Source: Burkholderiales bacterium | GTDB taxonomy: Bacteria > Pseudomonadota > Gammaproteobacteria > Burkholderiales > Burkholderiaceae_E | NCBI GenBank assembly: GCA_003577305.1 | Contig: QEVL01000017.1 | Span: forward strand, 37,652-101,651 | Direction of reading: 5' to 3' | DNA: 64,000 nt | The notes under the pieces: model-generated | Database searches by the model: none | Seen by the model: the letters and a program-made list of their open reading frames with translations, nothing else | Told to the model about the DNA's origin: nothing | Program-made: the position numbers and the translations under genes | Shown: in pieces, positions 40,157-48,029 of the stretch | Layout of the letters: each line of letters opens with the position of its first letter | Position numbering within the stretch: the first letter of the stretch is position 1

Positions 40157-40741
40157 ATGGCAAAGGTGACCCGCGAATCGCTGATGACGCTCGAGGCCTA
40201 CGCGAAGGCGCGGCCCGAGTTCCGGCGCAAGGTGATGGAGCACAAGAAGAACCGCAAGGTGGCGCTGGGCGAGCACGTCACGCTCCTCTTCGAGGACGAA
40301 CTCACGGTGCGCTACCAGATCCAGGAGATGCTGCGCATCGAGAGAATCTTCGAGGAGGAGGCCATCGGGCACGAACTCGAAACCTATAATCCGCTGATCC
40401 CCGACGGCCGCAACTTCAAGGCGACGATGCTGATCGAGTACGCGGACGTCGAGGTGCGGCGCCGCGAACTGGCGCGCCTGCGCAACGTCGAAGATCGCCT
40501 CTGGGTGCAGGTCGAGGGCGCGCCGCGCGTCTACGCGATCGCCGACGAGGATCTCGACCGCGAGGACGAGGAAAAGACTTCGGCGGTACACTTCGTCCGG
40601 TTCGAGCTCACCGACGCAATGGCCGCCGCGCTGCGTGGCGGGGCTGCGCTGTCGGTCGGCGTCGATCACGAGAACTACCGCGCCGAGGCGAACCCGCTGC
40701 CGGCTGCGGTGCGCGACGCGCTGGTGGCCGGCCTCGACTGA
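40157..40741 (+). CDS. DUF3501 family protein
   Basis: A 194-residue protein of DUF3501. The N-terminus LTRESLMTLEAYAKARPEFR-like stretch is followed by KKNRKVALGEHVTLLFEDEL, a long helix with YQIQEMLRIERIFEEEAIGH and YNPLIPDGRNFKATMLIEY, and a C-terminal HFVRFEL strand near SVGVDHENYR. No catalytic motif can be recognised. Its consistent partner is the GlpC-like Fe-S protein upstream, and the rubrerythrin gene lies nearby, so a role in peroxide or iron handling by this group is likely but unproven. GAAGGAA lies ahead of the ATG. Confidence 0.9.
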   Translation: MAKVTRESLMTLEAYAKARPEFRRKVMEHKKNRKVALGEHVTLLFEDELTVRYQIQEMLRIERIFEEEAIGHELETYNPLIPDGRNFKATMLIEYADVEVRRRELARLRNVEDRLWVQVEGAPRVYAIADEDLDREDEEKTSAVHFVRFELTDAMAAALRGGAALSVGVDHENYRAEANPLPAAVRDALVAGLD

Positions 40742-40788
40742 GGCGCGGCCCGCGGCGCGATCACCAGCCCCTTCGACGGAACCCCGAG

Positions 40789-41916
40789 ATGCCCGGCCTG
40801 CGCCCCGAAGTCGATCCCGACGGACTGCTCGAATACTCGGTGGTCTACACCGACCGCACCCTGAACCACATGTCGCAGCGCTTCCAGGGCGTGATGCGCG
40901 ACATCTCCGCGGTGCTCCGCGAAGCCTACCGGGCCGGCATGGCGATCGTGGTCCCGGGCAGCGGCACCTTCGGCATGGAGGCGGTGGCCCGGCAGTTCGC
41001 CACCGGACGCAAGGTGCTCGTGATCCGCAACGGCTGGTTCAGTTATCGCTGGACGCAGATGTTCGAGATGGGTGCAATCCCGTCGGGCTCCACCGTGCTC
41101 GCTGCGCGGCCTTCGCAACCGGGCAGGCAGGCGCCGTTCGCGCCCGCCCCGCTCGACGAAGTGCTTGCGGCGATCGAGCGCGAGCGCCCCGACCTGGTCT
41201 TCGCGCCTCACGTCGAGACCGCGTCGGGCCTGATCCTTCCCGAGCCCTACCTGCGTGCAGTGGGCGACGCGACGCGCGCAGTCGGCGGGTTGTTCGTGCT
41301 CGACTGCATCGCCTCGGGCGCGATCTGGGTCGACATGGCCGCCACCGGCATCGACGTGCTGATCAGCGCACCGCAGAAAGGCTGGAGCGGCCCCTCGTGC
41401 TGCGCACTGGTGATGCTGGGCGAGCGCGCGCGCGAGCGCATCGAGCACACCCGCTCCACCAGCTTCGCCTGCGACCTGCGCAAGTGGCTGCAGATCATGC
41501 AAACCTACGAAAGCGGCGGCCACGGCTACCACGCGACCCTACCCACCGAGTCGCTCGTGCGGGTGCGCGACGCGATGCTGGAGACGCAGCGTTTCGGCTT
41601 CGACCAGGCCCGCAGCGCGCAGCAGGAACTCGGCGACCGGGTGCGCGCAGTGCTCGCGGCGCGGGGTTTCCCCAGCGTCGCGGCGGCCGGGTTCGAGGCG
41701 CCCGGAGTGGTGGTCGCCTACACCGACGACCCGGAGATCCATTCAGGCCGCAAGCTGGCCGAGCAGGGCCTGCAGATCGCCGCGGGTGTGCCCTTGCAGT
41801 GCGGCGAGCCGGACGATTTCCGCACCTTCCGGATCGGCCTGTTCGGACTGGACAAACTGCAGAACGTCGAGCGCACCGTGCAGGTGCTCGACGAGGCGTT
41901 CGCGCGCGCGCTCTGA
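40789..41916 (+). CDS. Class V aminotransferase (alanine/serine-glyoxylate type)
   Basis: A PLP-dependent class V aminotransferase of 375 residues, of the family that includes alanine-glyoxylate and serine-glyoxylate aminotransferases. Markers are VVPGSGTFGMEAVAR, the PLP-holding Asp172 in LFVLDCIASGAIWVDM, and Lys197 in LISAPQKGWSGPSCCALVML, with the tail GEPDDFRTFRIGLFGLD. The exact amino donor cannot be assigned. It follows the DUF3501 gene by 47 nt and faces the lipoate-ligase gene, so it may be the last gene of the DUF3501 run or separate. Confidence 0.9.
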   Translation: MPGLRPEVDPDGLLEYSVVYTDRTLNHMSQRFQGVMRDISAVLREAYRAGMAIVVPGSGTFGMEAVARQFATGRKVLVIRNGWFSYRWTQMFEMGAIPSGSTVLAARPSQPGRQAPFAPAPLDEVLAAIERERPDLVFAPHVETASGLILPEPYLRAVGDATRAVGGLFVLDCIASGAIWVDMAATGIDVLISAPQKGWSGPSCCALVMLGERARERIEHTRSTSFACDLRKWLQIMQTYESGGHGYHATLPTESLVRVRDAMLETQRFGFDQARSAQQELGDRVRAVLAARGFPSVAAAGFEAPGVVVAYTDDPEIHSGRKLAEQGLQIAAGVPLQCGEPDDFRTFRIGLFGLDKLQNVERTVQVLDEAFARAL

Positions 41917-41974
41917 CGCCGGCGGGCGGGCGGCGGCCGCTCCGCTCATGCGGCGTCGCGCAGGCGTGCCGGCG

Positions 41975-42664
41975 TCAGCCCAGGGCGATCCGCAGCGCGC
42001 GGTCGATCCGCGCAGCCCACTCCAGGGCATCGATTCCCGAAGCGCCGGGTGCCTCGTCACAGGCCGCGGTCAGTCGTTCGAGCCGCGCTGCGTCGGCCGG
42101 CGTGCCCAGCGCATCGCAAAGCATTCGCCAGTCGGGCCGCGAAACCAGCGTGCCGGCCGAGAAGGCGACGCCGCCGCGGCGGCGCTGCTGCGCCAGGCCG
42201 GTGAGCTTGCGGCCCGCCGCATCCGTCACTTCCCAGGGTGACAGGGAACCGAAACAGGCCCAGCGAACCGCATCGGCCGCGGCCTGGCTGCCTGCCGGCT
42301 GCGGGACCACTTCGCGGGCATCGACGCCGGCCTCCTGCATCAGTTGCGCGTGCAGTTCACCCAGCCAGCGATAACTGGCGACCAGCCCGCCGGCGAGCAG
42401 CCGATGCCCGGGCGGCAGCACGACGCTCGCACCGACCATCCAGGGCCCTGCCAGCACCGCGCCACCACCGGACGGCCGCACGCTGACGGGTACACCGGGC
42501 GGCGCGCGCCGCGCGACCTCTTCGTGCAATGCGCGCTGCGAACAACCCAGCACGATCTCGGCCGCCGGATAGAGCCAGACGCGCCACTGTACCGCCGTGA
42601 CGGGCGCACCGAGCACGCCCGCAACCCAGGCATGCTCGTCGGCGATCGTCGCGGCCACCCGCAT
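41975..42664 (-). CDS. Lipoate-protein ligase A family protein
   Basis: A 229-residue LplA/BirA-fold protein. The lipoate-AMP pocket motif reads VRPSGGGAVLAGPW (63-76) and the catalytic lysine is Lys153 in GRKLTGLAQQRRRGG, followed by VAFSAGTLV. The accessory C-terminal domain is short. It is probably the dedicated enzyme that lipoylates the carrier encoded immediately upstream; the two genes abut (TGAATG). A full biosynthetic route through LipA/LipB would be elsewhere. The RRRGG pair suggests a divergent ligase, so octanoyltransfer rather than ligation is possible. Confidence 0.8.
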   Translation of the reverse strand: MRVAATIADEHAWVAGVLGAPVTAVQWRVWLYPAAEIVLGCSQRALHEEVARRAPPGVPVSVRPSGGGAVLAGPWMVGASVVLPPGHRLLAGGLVASYRWLGELHAQLMQEAGVDAREVVPQPAGSQAAADAVRWACFGSLSPWEVTDAAGRKLTGLAQQRRRGGVAFSAGTLVSRPDWRMLCDALGTPADAARLERLTAACDEAPGASGIDALEWAARIDRALRIALG

Positions 42665-42916
42665 TCAGCGCGACTCGCGCAGCGTGCCGATCGGCACGCC
42701 GCGCGCGAAAGTCTCTCCTGCGGCCACCAGGATGCGCTCGAGCACGCCGTCGGCGGGCGCCGTGACTTCGAACGTGGTCTTGACCAGCACGACCGAGACC
42801 AACGGCTGCCCGGCGCGCACCGGCTCGCCTTCCGTGACCAGCCAGCGATCGACCAGCGCCTCGGTGCCCTCCTCGACGTCCTTCCAGACAGCGTCGTCGA
42901 GCGTGATCGCGGTCAT
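42665..42916 (-). CDS. Free-standing lipoyl/biotinyl carrier protein
   Basis: An 83-residue protein that is almost entirely a single lipoyl/biotinyl domain. The fold is seen in EGTEALVDRWLVTEGEPVRA, AGQPLVSVVLVKTTFEVTAP and ADGVLERILVAAGETFARGV. The modified residue is expected to be Lys46, in the VLVKTTF turn where E2 proteins have ETDKA. No peripheral-subunit-binding or acyltransferase domain follows, so it cannot act as a normal E2. The ATG at 42916 overlaps the E1-beta stop (ATGA). It may take an acyl group from the E1 encoded upstream and hand it to an unidentified acceptor. Confidence 0.85.
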   Translation of the reverse strand: MTAITLDDAVWKDVEEGTEALVDRWLVTEGEPVRAGQPLVSVVLVKTTFEVTAPADGVLERILVAAGETFARGVPIGTLRESR

Positions 42917-43953
42917 GCGGGCATCGCCTGCACGGATCTGGTGCGACACAACTCCCGGGCGGCCTCCACGATCGACTCGACCTGCGGAATCACGAAGCGC
43001 TCGAGCGGCCGGCTGTAGGGAATCGGCACGTCGGGCACCGCCAGGCGCCTGACCGGTGCACGCAGCCGCACCGTATCGAGATTCTCGGCGACGATCGCCG
43101 CGATTTCGCCGGTGAGGCCGAAGCTCAGGTAGTCCTCGTCGACCACCAGCAGGCGACCGGTCTTCGCGACCGACTTCAGCACCGCCTGGCGATCGAGCGG
43201 CACCAGCGTGCGCAGGTCGATCACTTCGGTTTCAATGCCCTCGCGCCCGAGCTCGGCGGCGGCCAGCGCCGCCTTGTGCACCATCTGGCTGAGCGTGACG
43301 ATCGTCAGGTCGGCGCCCTGACGCACCACGCGCGCCTGCCCGAAGGGAATCGTGTAGGGCTCCTGCGGCACCTCGGTGGTGCTTCCCTCGAAATAGGCCA
43401 TCCAGGGCAACCCCATGATCCCCTTGTGGAACATGAACATCACCGGGTTGTCGTCGCGGATCGACTCGATCATCAGCCCCTTCGCATCGTGGGCGTTCGA
43501 CGGTACGACCACCTTCAGCCCGGGCAGGTGCGCGAAGGTGCCGAACAGGCACTGCGAGTGCTGCGCGGCATCGTTGTAGCCGCCTCCGACCGCGGTCATC
43601 AGCACCACCGGCAGCCGGATGTTGCCGCCCGCCATGTAGGTGTTCTTCGCCAGGTGGTTGTAGATCTGGTCCATGCAGACGCCGAAGAAGTCGACGAACA
43701 TCAGTTCGGCGATCGGACGCATGCCGGTGGCGGCCGCGCCGGTGGCCGCGCCGATGAACGCGGTCTCGGAAATCGGCGTATCCATGATCCGCTCTGGGCC
43801 GAAGCGGTCGAGCAGGCCGGCGGTCGCGCCGAAGATTCCTCCGTAGCGGCCGATGTCCTCGCCCATCACGAAGACGCTCGGATCGCGTTCCATCTCCTGT
43901 GCGATCGCTTCGGAGATCGCCTGGGCCATCGTCAGCGTGCGTGATTCGCTCAT
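42913..43953 (-). CDS. Alpha-ketoacid dehydrogenase E1 subunit beta
   Basis: The beta subunit of a thiamine-diphosphate E1, 346 residues. Conserved stretches include VFVMGEDIGRYGGIFGAT, GPERIMDTPISETAFIGAATGAA, ELMFVDFFGVCMDQIYNHLA, GGGYNDAAQHSQC (the alpha-beta active-site region), LKVVVPSNAHDAKGLM and VVDEDYLSFGLTGEIAA. The ATG at 43953 has GGGAGA 8 nt upstream. The substrate could be pyruvate, a branched-chain oxo-acid, acetoin or another alpha-oxo compound; the sequence alone does not settle this. It is preceded 22 nt upstream by the alpha subunit. Confidence 0.92.
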   Translation of the reverse strand: MSESRTLTMAQAISEAIAQEMERDPSVFVMGEDIGRYGGIFGATAGLLDRFGPERIMDTPISETAFIGAATGAAATGMRPIAELMFVDFFGVCMDQIYNHLAKNTYMAGGNIRLPVVLMTAVGGGYNDAAQHSQCLFGTFAHLPGLKVVVPSNAHDAKGLMIESIRDDNPVMFMFHKGIMGLPWMAYFEGSTTEVPQEPYTIPFGQARVVRQGADLTIVTLSQMVHKAALAAAELGREGIETEVIDLRTLVPLDRQAVLKSVAKTGRLLVVDEDYLSFGLTGEIAAIVAENLDTVRLRAPVRRLAVPDVPIPYSRPLERFVIPQVESIVEAARELCRTRSVQAMPA

Positions 43954-43975
43954 GATCGCTGTCTCCCTGCCAGTC

Positions 43976-44983
43976 TCAGACGAACACGTCGGCCAGCGCG
44001 TCGGCGGCCGCCGGGTATGCGGCGCTGCGCGCGAACGCGTAGGCTTCGTCGACGCGTGCACGGGCGCGCGCCTCGACGGCCGTGCGCTGCGCGTCGTCGA
44101 GCAGCTTCTGTGCCTGCAGTTGCGCGGCGAGCCGCAGAATCGGGTCGTTGGCGCGCAGCTTCGCCACCTCGTCTTTCGGCCGGTAGACCTCGGCATCACC
44201 CTGGAAGTGGCCGAGGTAGCGATCGGTGCGCACCTCGATCAGGGTCGGTCCGCCGCCGCCGCGGGCGTGCTCGACGGCCGCGCCGGCCGCTTCCCAGACC
44301 TCGACCGCGTCGTTGTTCGGCACGTGCACGCCGGGCATCCCGTAGGCGCTCGCCCGATCGGAGATCTTCTCGATCGATGCGGCCGCGGGCTTGGGCACCG
44401 AAATCGCCCAGTAGTTGTCCTCGCAGACGAACACCACCGGCAGCTTCCACAGCGCCGCGAGGTTCAGCGACTCGTGGAACGAACCCTGGTTCGCCGCACC
44501 CTCGCCGAAGAACGCCACGGCAACCCAGTCGCGCCCGAGCTTCTTCGCCGCCAGCGCCGCGCCGCAGGCCGGCGGCAGGCTCGCGCCGATGATGCCGCTG
44601 CAACTGAAGCGGTGTTCCGGGTCGAACAGGTGCATGTGCCCGCCCTTGCCCTTGCCCAGGCCAGCCGCCTTGCCGAACATCTCGGCGGTCATCCGGTCGA
44701 GCGGCACGCCCTTGGCGATCGCGAAGTGGTGCGGCCGGTGGGTGCCGACCACCGTGTCTTCCTTCTTCAGGTGCGCGCAGACGCCCACCGCCACCGGTTC
44801 CTGGCCGGCCGCGAGGTGCATCTCGCCGGGCACCGGTCCGGAGCCGATGTCGAAGGCCAGCCCCTTCTGGATCTTCGGCGGCAGCTTGCCTTCGAGGTAG
44901 ACGTTGACCATCGTCTCCTCGTAGTAGCGGATCTCCACCATCTTCTCGTACATCCAGAGCAGCGATTCATTGCGCTCACGCAT
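43976..44983 (-). CDS. Alpha-ketoacid dehydrogenase E1 subunit alpha
   Basis: The alpha subunit of a thiamine-diphosphate dehydrogenase, 335 residues. Key parts are GEMHLAAGQEPVAVGVCAHL, GTHRPHHFAIAKGVPLDRM, the phosphate-binding region KGKGGHMHLFDPEHRFSCSG, and the TPP motif FFGEGAANQGSFHE, with VFVCEDNYWAIS ending it (a GDG-like start with Glu instead of Asp). The ATG at 44983 is preceded by a strong AAGGAGGAG. It heads the leftward set E1alpha-E1beta-lipoyl carrier-lipoate ligase. An upstream palindrome at 45054-45067 may regulate it. Confidence 0.93.
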   Translation of the reverse strand: MRERNESLLWMYEKMVEIRYYEETMVNVYLEGKLPPKIQKGLAFDIGSGPVPGEMHLAAGQEPVAVGVCAHLKKEDTVVGTHRPHHFAIAKGVPLDRMTAEMFGKAAGLGKGKGGHMHLFDPEHRFSCSGIIGASLPPACGAALAAKKLGRDWVAVAFFGEGAANQGSFHESLNLAALWKLPVVFVCEDNYWAISVPKPAAASIEKISDRASAYGMPGVHVPNNDAVEVWEAAGAAVEHARGGGGPTLIEVRTDRYLGHFQGDAEVYRPKDEVAKLRANDPILRLAAQLQAQKLLDDAQRTAVEARARARVDEAYAFARSAAYPAAADALADVFV

Positions 44984-45053
44984 GATCTCCTCCTTCGCGG
45001 GCACGACACTCTTTGCCTGAACGATACCAATACGCCACCTGCGCATCGACCGG

Positions 45054-45067
45054 TTGACCCGGGTCAA
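45054..45067. promoter_or_regulatory. 14-bp palindrome upstream of the E1 genes
   Basis: TTGACCCGGGTCAA is a perfect palindrome 71 nt upstream of the E1-alpha start codon, in the 160-nt gap to the TrpB2 stop. It has the look of an operator. It also includes TTGACC, but no -10 lies at the right spacing. Confidence 0.4.
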
Positions 45068-45102
45068 TGCGCCTGGCGATCGGCAGGGCGGGGAAATCGA
45101 TG

Positions 45103-45130
45103 CCGCCGGGGCGCGCAGGCACCCCGGCGG
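45103..45130 (-). terminator. Possible terminator after the TrpB2 gene
   Basis: CCGCCGGGG and CCCCGGCGG form a 9-bp GC stem with a 10-nt loop, 14 nt beyond the TrpB2 stop. No U-tract follows (the next bases are CATCGATTTC), so it is a weak candidate. Confidence 0.35.
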
Positions 45131-45143
45131 GAGGCAAGCCCGG

Positions 45144-46514
45144 TCAGGCGGGCTCGGGAACGCTCGGCAGCCCGGCCAGCGCCATCGCGAGTTCCTTCTC
45201 GTCGTACGACTGGTCGGTCAGCGTGCCGGCGCTGTAGGCCATGTAGGCAGCCATGTCGAAATGGCCGTGGCCCGAGAGGTTGAAGAGGATCGTCTCCGCA
45301 CGGCCCTCGCGCTTGCAGCGCAGCGCTTCGTCGATCGCGCCCTTGACCGCGTGGTTCGCTTCGGGCGCCGGAACGATGCCTTCGGCGCGTGCGAACTGCA
45401 CGCCCGCCGCGAAGCACTCGGTCTGGTGGTAGGCCACCGCTTCGATCAGCTTCAGGTCGAGGAGGTGCGAGATGAGCGGCCCCATGCCGTGATAGCGCAG
45501 CCCGCCCGCGTGGAAGCCCGGCGGCGTGAAGGTGGAGCCCAGTGTGTGCATTTTCACCAGCGGCGTCATGTGCCCGGTGTCGCCGAAGTCGTACGCGAGC
45601 TTGCCGCGCGTGAGCGTGGGACACGCAGCGGGCTCGACCGCGACGACGCGCGACTTCCTGCCGCCGCGCAGTCCCTGCCCGATGAACGGGAGCACGAGCC
45701 CGGCGAAGTTCGAGCCGCCGCCGGTGCAACCGATGATGACGTCGGGCCACGCATCGGCCATCTGCATCTGCTCGATCGCTTCCTGGCCGACGACGGTCTG
45801 GTGCAGCATCACGTGATTGAGCACCGAGCCGAGCGCGTACTTGGTGTCGTCGTTCTTCGCCGCGACTTCGACCGCTTCGGAGATCGCGATGCCGAGGCTG
45901 CCCGGGTGATCGGGCCGCTCCTTGAGCACCGCGCGTCCGTAATCGGTTTCGTTCGACGGCGAGGCCACGCAGCGCGCCCCGTAGGTTTCCATCAACGCGC
46001 GCCGGTACGGCTTCTGGTCGTAGGAGACGCGCACCTGGTACACCGTGACGTCGATGCCGAACAGTGCACCGGCAAACGCGAGCGACGAGCCCCACTGTCC
46101 GGCCCCGGTTTCCGTGGTGAGCCGGGTGATGCCGGCTTCACGGTTGTAGAACGCCTGCGCGACCGCGGTGTTCGGCTTGTGGCTGCCGGCGGGGCTGACG
46201 CCCTCGTACTTGTAGAAGATCTTCGCCGGCGTGCCCAGCGCTTTTTCCAGCCGGCGTGCACGGAACAGCGGACTCGGGCGCCACAGACGGTAGATGTCGC
46301 GCACCGGCTCGGGAATGTCGATCTCGCGCTCGGTGGTGACCTCCTGCATGATCAGCGCCATCGGGAACAGCGGCGCGAGGTCGTCGGGCCCGATCGGCTT
46401 CATCGTGCCCGGATGCAGCACCGGAGCCAGCGGCTTCGGCAGGTCGGCCTGGATGTTGTACCAGCGCTTCGGAATGCGGCTTTCGTCGAGCAGGTACTTC
46501 GTCTGTTCGCCCAT
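45144..46514 (-). CDS. trpB: TrpB2-type tryptophan synthase beta-like protein
   Basis: A PLP-dependent beta-chain homologue of 456 residues, about 50 longer than standard TrpB, belonging to the TrpB2/TrpB-like group. The N-terminal extension [20 protein letters not shown] and LPPL/HPGT region are TrpB2 features. The PLP lysine is Lys113 in [14 protein letters not shown], followed by [14 protein letters not shown] and the phosphate loop [13 protein letters not shown] trpA partner is not nearby, and TrpB2 proteins often do not need one, making tryptophan from indole and serine or acting as serine deaminases. GGGGAGA precedes the ATG 46514. An upstream in-frame extension is non-coding and runs through a large inverted repeat. 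Confidence 0.88.
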   Translation of the reverse strand: MGEQTKYLLDESRIPKRWYNIQADLPKPLAPVLHPGTMKPIGPDDLAPLFPMALIMQEVTTEREIDIPEPVRDIYRLWRPSPLFRARRLEKALGTPAKIFYKYEGVSPAGSHKPNTAVAQAFYNREAGITRLTTETGAGQWGSSLAFAGALFGIDVTVYQVRVSYDQKPYRRALMETYGARCVASPSNETDYGRAVLKERPDHPGSLGIAISEAVEVAAKNDDTKYALGSVLNHVMLHQTVVGQEAIEQMQMADAWPDVIIGCTGGGSNFAGLVLPFIGQGLRGGRKSRVVAVEPAACPTLTRGKLAYDFGDTGHMTPLVKMHTLGSTFTPPGFHAGGLRYHGMGPLISHLLDLKLIEAVAYHQTECFAAGVQFARAEGIVPAPEANHAVKGAIDEALRCKREGRAETILFNLSGHGHFDMAAYMAYSAGTLTDQSYDEKELAMALAGLPSVPEPA

Positions 46515-46595
46515 CGTCGTCTCCCCGTTGTAGTTGGTGCGGGCCGAAACGACGCCCCGAGGCCTGCACGGGGTGACACGGCTCGCGAAGTGCTC

Positions 46596-46724
46596 AGAAC
46601 GTGTGAAGCAATCGGCCGCGCCCGGAAGGCACGCCAGGAAGCGCCCGGGCGAGGCGCAAAGCGCAGCCATATCGGCCGATATGGCGAGCATTTGACGGGC
46701 GCGGCCGATTGCTTCACACGTTCT
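46596..46724. repeat. 129-bp element: 29-bp perfect inverted repeat around an 18-bp palindrome
   Basis: The arms at 46596-46624 and 46696-46724 are perfect 29-bp inverted copies. Inside the 71-nt loop lies the perfect palindrome CCATATCGGCCGATATGG (46667-46684). The whole can fold into a long stem with an inner hairpin on either strand. It lies between the ispF stop and the TrpB2 start and contains no gene. It resembles a REP/BIME-like element or a processed structured RNA, but I recognise no family. Confidence 0.8.
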
Positions 46725-46761
46725 CAGTGTACCGAAACCCGGCGCGCGTGCCGCAACGCGG

Positions 46762-47286
46762 TCACGACGCAGCGCCACCACCGCCCGGGCTGCCCGCGGC
46801 GCCTTCCGCCCGCGCCACGAGCAGGGCCACCGCCAGCGCTGCGATGCCCTCGCCACGCCCCGCGAAACCGAGCCGTTCGGTGGTCTTCGCCTTGACGCCA
46901 ACCTGTGCGATGCCGATCGACAGCGCCAGCGCGATCCGTTCGGCCATCCGCGGCAGGTACGCCGCGAGCTTCGGCGCCTGCGCGATCACCGTCGCGTCGA
47001 CGTTGCCGATCTCCCACCCGGCCGCGCGCACCCGTTGCGCGGCTTGCGCGAGCAGTTCCGCGCTGTCGGCACCGCGCCAGCGCCCGTCGGTGTCGGGGAA
47101 GTGCCGGCCGATGTCGCCGAGCGCGGCCGCGCCGAGCAACGCATCGGTGATCGCGTGCAGCAGCACGTCGGCGTCGGAGTGCCCGAGCAGGCCGTGGCTG
47201 TGCGGCACCTCGATTCCGCCGATCACCAGCCTGCGCCCCGGCACCAGCGCATGCACGTCGTAGCCCTGACCGATCCGCACGTTCAT
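46762..47286 (-). CDS. ispF: 2-C-methyl-D-erythritol 2,4-cyclodiphosphate synthase IspF
   Basis: IspF cyclises CDP-methylerythritol phosphate to MEcPP in the MEP isoprenoid pathway. The 174-residue product has the metal ligands Asp10 and His12 in [11 protein letters not shown], His44 in [22 protein letters not shown], and the C-terminal [22 protein letters not shown]. The ATG at 47286 overlaps the ispD stop (ATGA), and GGAGGG precedes it, so ispDF is a coupled pair. Squalene and hopanoid synthesis by HpnCDE draws on this pathway. Confidence 0.97.
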   Translation of the reverse strand: MNVRIGQGYDVHALVPGRRLVIGGIEVPHSHGLLGHSDADVLLHAITDALLGAAALGDIGRHFPDTDGRWRGADSAELLAQAAQRVRAAGWEIGNVDATVIAQAPKLAAYLPRMAERIALALSIGIAQVGVKAKTTERLGFAGRGEGIAALAVALLVARAEGAAGSPGGGGAAS

Positions 47287-47978
47287 CTTCCCTCCAGCAG
47301 CACGCGCATCAGTTCGAGATCCTCGGCAGTGGTCACCTTGAAGTTCGCGCGTGCGCCTTCGACGAGCAGCGGCGCATGGCCCGCGCACTCGACCGCCGCG
47401 GCCTCGTCGGTGACCAGGGGGTGCGCGGCCAGCGCGTCGAGCAGCAACCCGAGCCGGAACATCTGCGGCGTCTGCGCCAGCCAGAGCCGCTCGCGCTCGA
47501 CCGTGGTGGCGACCCAGCCGCCATCACCGCCCGCGCGCTTCACCGTGTCGCTCACCGGCAGCGCGAGCAACCCGCCGACGGTCGATTCGGCGAGGCGGCC
47601 GCGCAGGCGCTCGAGCAGCGGCAGCGTCAGTGCGGGCCGCGCCGCATCGTGCACCAGCACCCAGTCGTCGCGGTGCGCGCCCGAGCCGGCCAGTGTGCGC
47701 AGTCCGGCGAGTACCGAGTCGCGCCGCGCGGCACCGCCGGCACCGAGCACCTCGACGCGCGCGAGCCCGGCCAGCAGCCCGGCCGCGCACCGATCGTCGG
47801 GCGCGACCACCACCACGACCCGCTCGATCCACGCCGCGGCGAGCAGCGCATCGACGCTCCAGCGCAGCATCGGCCGCCCGCCCAGCGCCAGGTACTGCTT
47901 CGGCCGGGCCGCACCCAGCCGGGTACCGGTGCCCGCGGCGGGGATCACAGCGAAGAATCGGGCGGCGGGTCGGGACAC
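47283..47978 (-). CDS. ispD: 2-C-methyl-D-erythritol 4-phosphate cytidylyltransferase IspD
   Basis: IspD makes CDP-methylerythritol from CTP and MEP. The 231-residue product starts [20 protein letters not shown] (nucleotide-binding loop). [18 protein letters not shown] and VSDTVKR follow, with [18 protein letters not shown] and [20 protein letters not shown] typical of the family. The GTG at 47978 is chosen because the family begins there; no strong ribosome site precedes it. A TACAAT (read leftward, 48026-48021) overlaps the divergent mfd -10 element. Coupled with ispF. Confidence 0.95.
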   Translation of the reverse strand: MSRPAARFFAVIPAAGTGTRLGAARPKQYLALGGRPMLRWSVDALLAAAWIERVVVVVAPDDRCAAGLLAGLARVEVLGAGGAARRDSVLAGLRTLAGSGAHRDDWVLVHDAARPALTLPLLERLRGRLAESTVGGLLALPVSDTVKRAGGDGGWVATTVERERLWLAQTPQMFRLGLLLDALAAHPLVTDEAAAVECAGHAPLLVEGARANFKVTTAEDLELMRVLLEGR

Positions 47979-48016
47979 GGCCTGGGCGTCTGCCGACGCC
48001 GACGTCGGCGAAAAGC

Positions 48017-48022
48017 TAGAAT
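48017..48022 (+). promoter_or_regulatory. -10 element TAGAAT at the ispD/mfd divergent promoter
   Basis: TAGAAT ends 7 nt before the TTG at 48030, the proposed mfd start. On the other strand TACAAT (48026-48021) overlaps it and could serve ispD. Confidence 0.4.
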
Positions 48023-48029
48023 TGTAGTC

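Noticed and set aside
41913..41978. 11-bp inverted repeat flanking the convergent aminotransferase and lipoate-ligase stops
   Set aside because: Both arms contain the stop codons of the two genes and a common CGCCGGC string, and there is no U-tract; probably chance.
46515..46901. N-terminal extension of the TrpB2 frame to 46901
   Set aside because: The extension runs through the large inverted repeat and has no homology; ATG 46514 has a good ribosome site.
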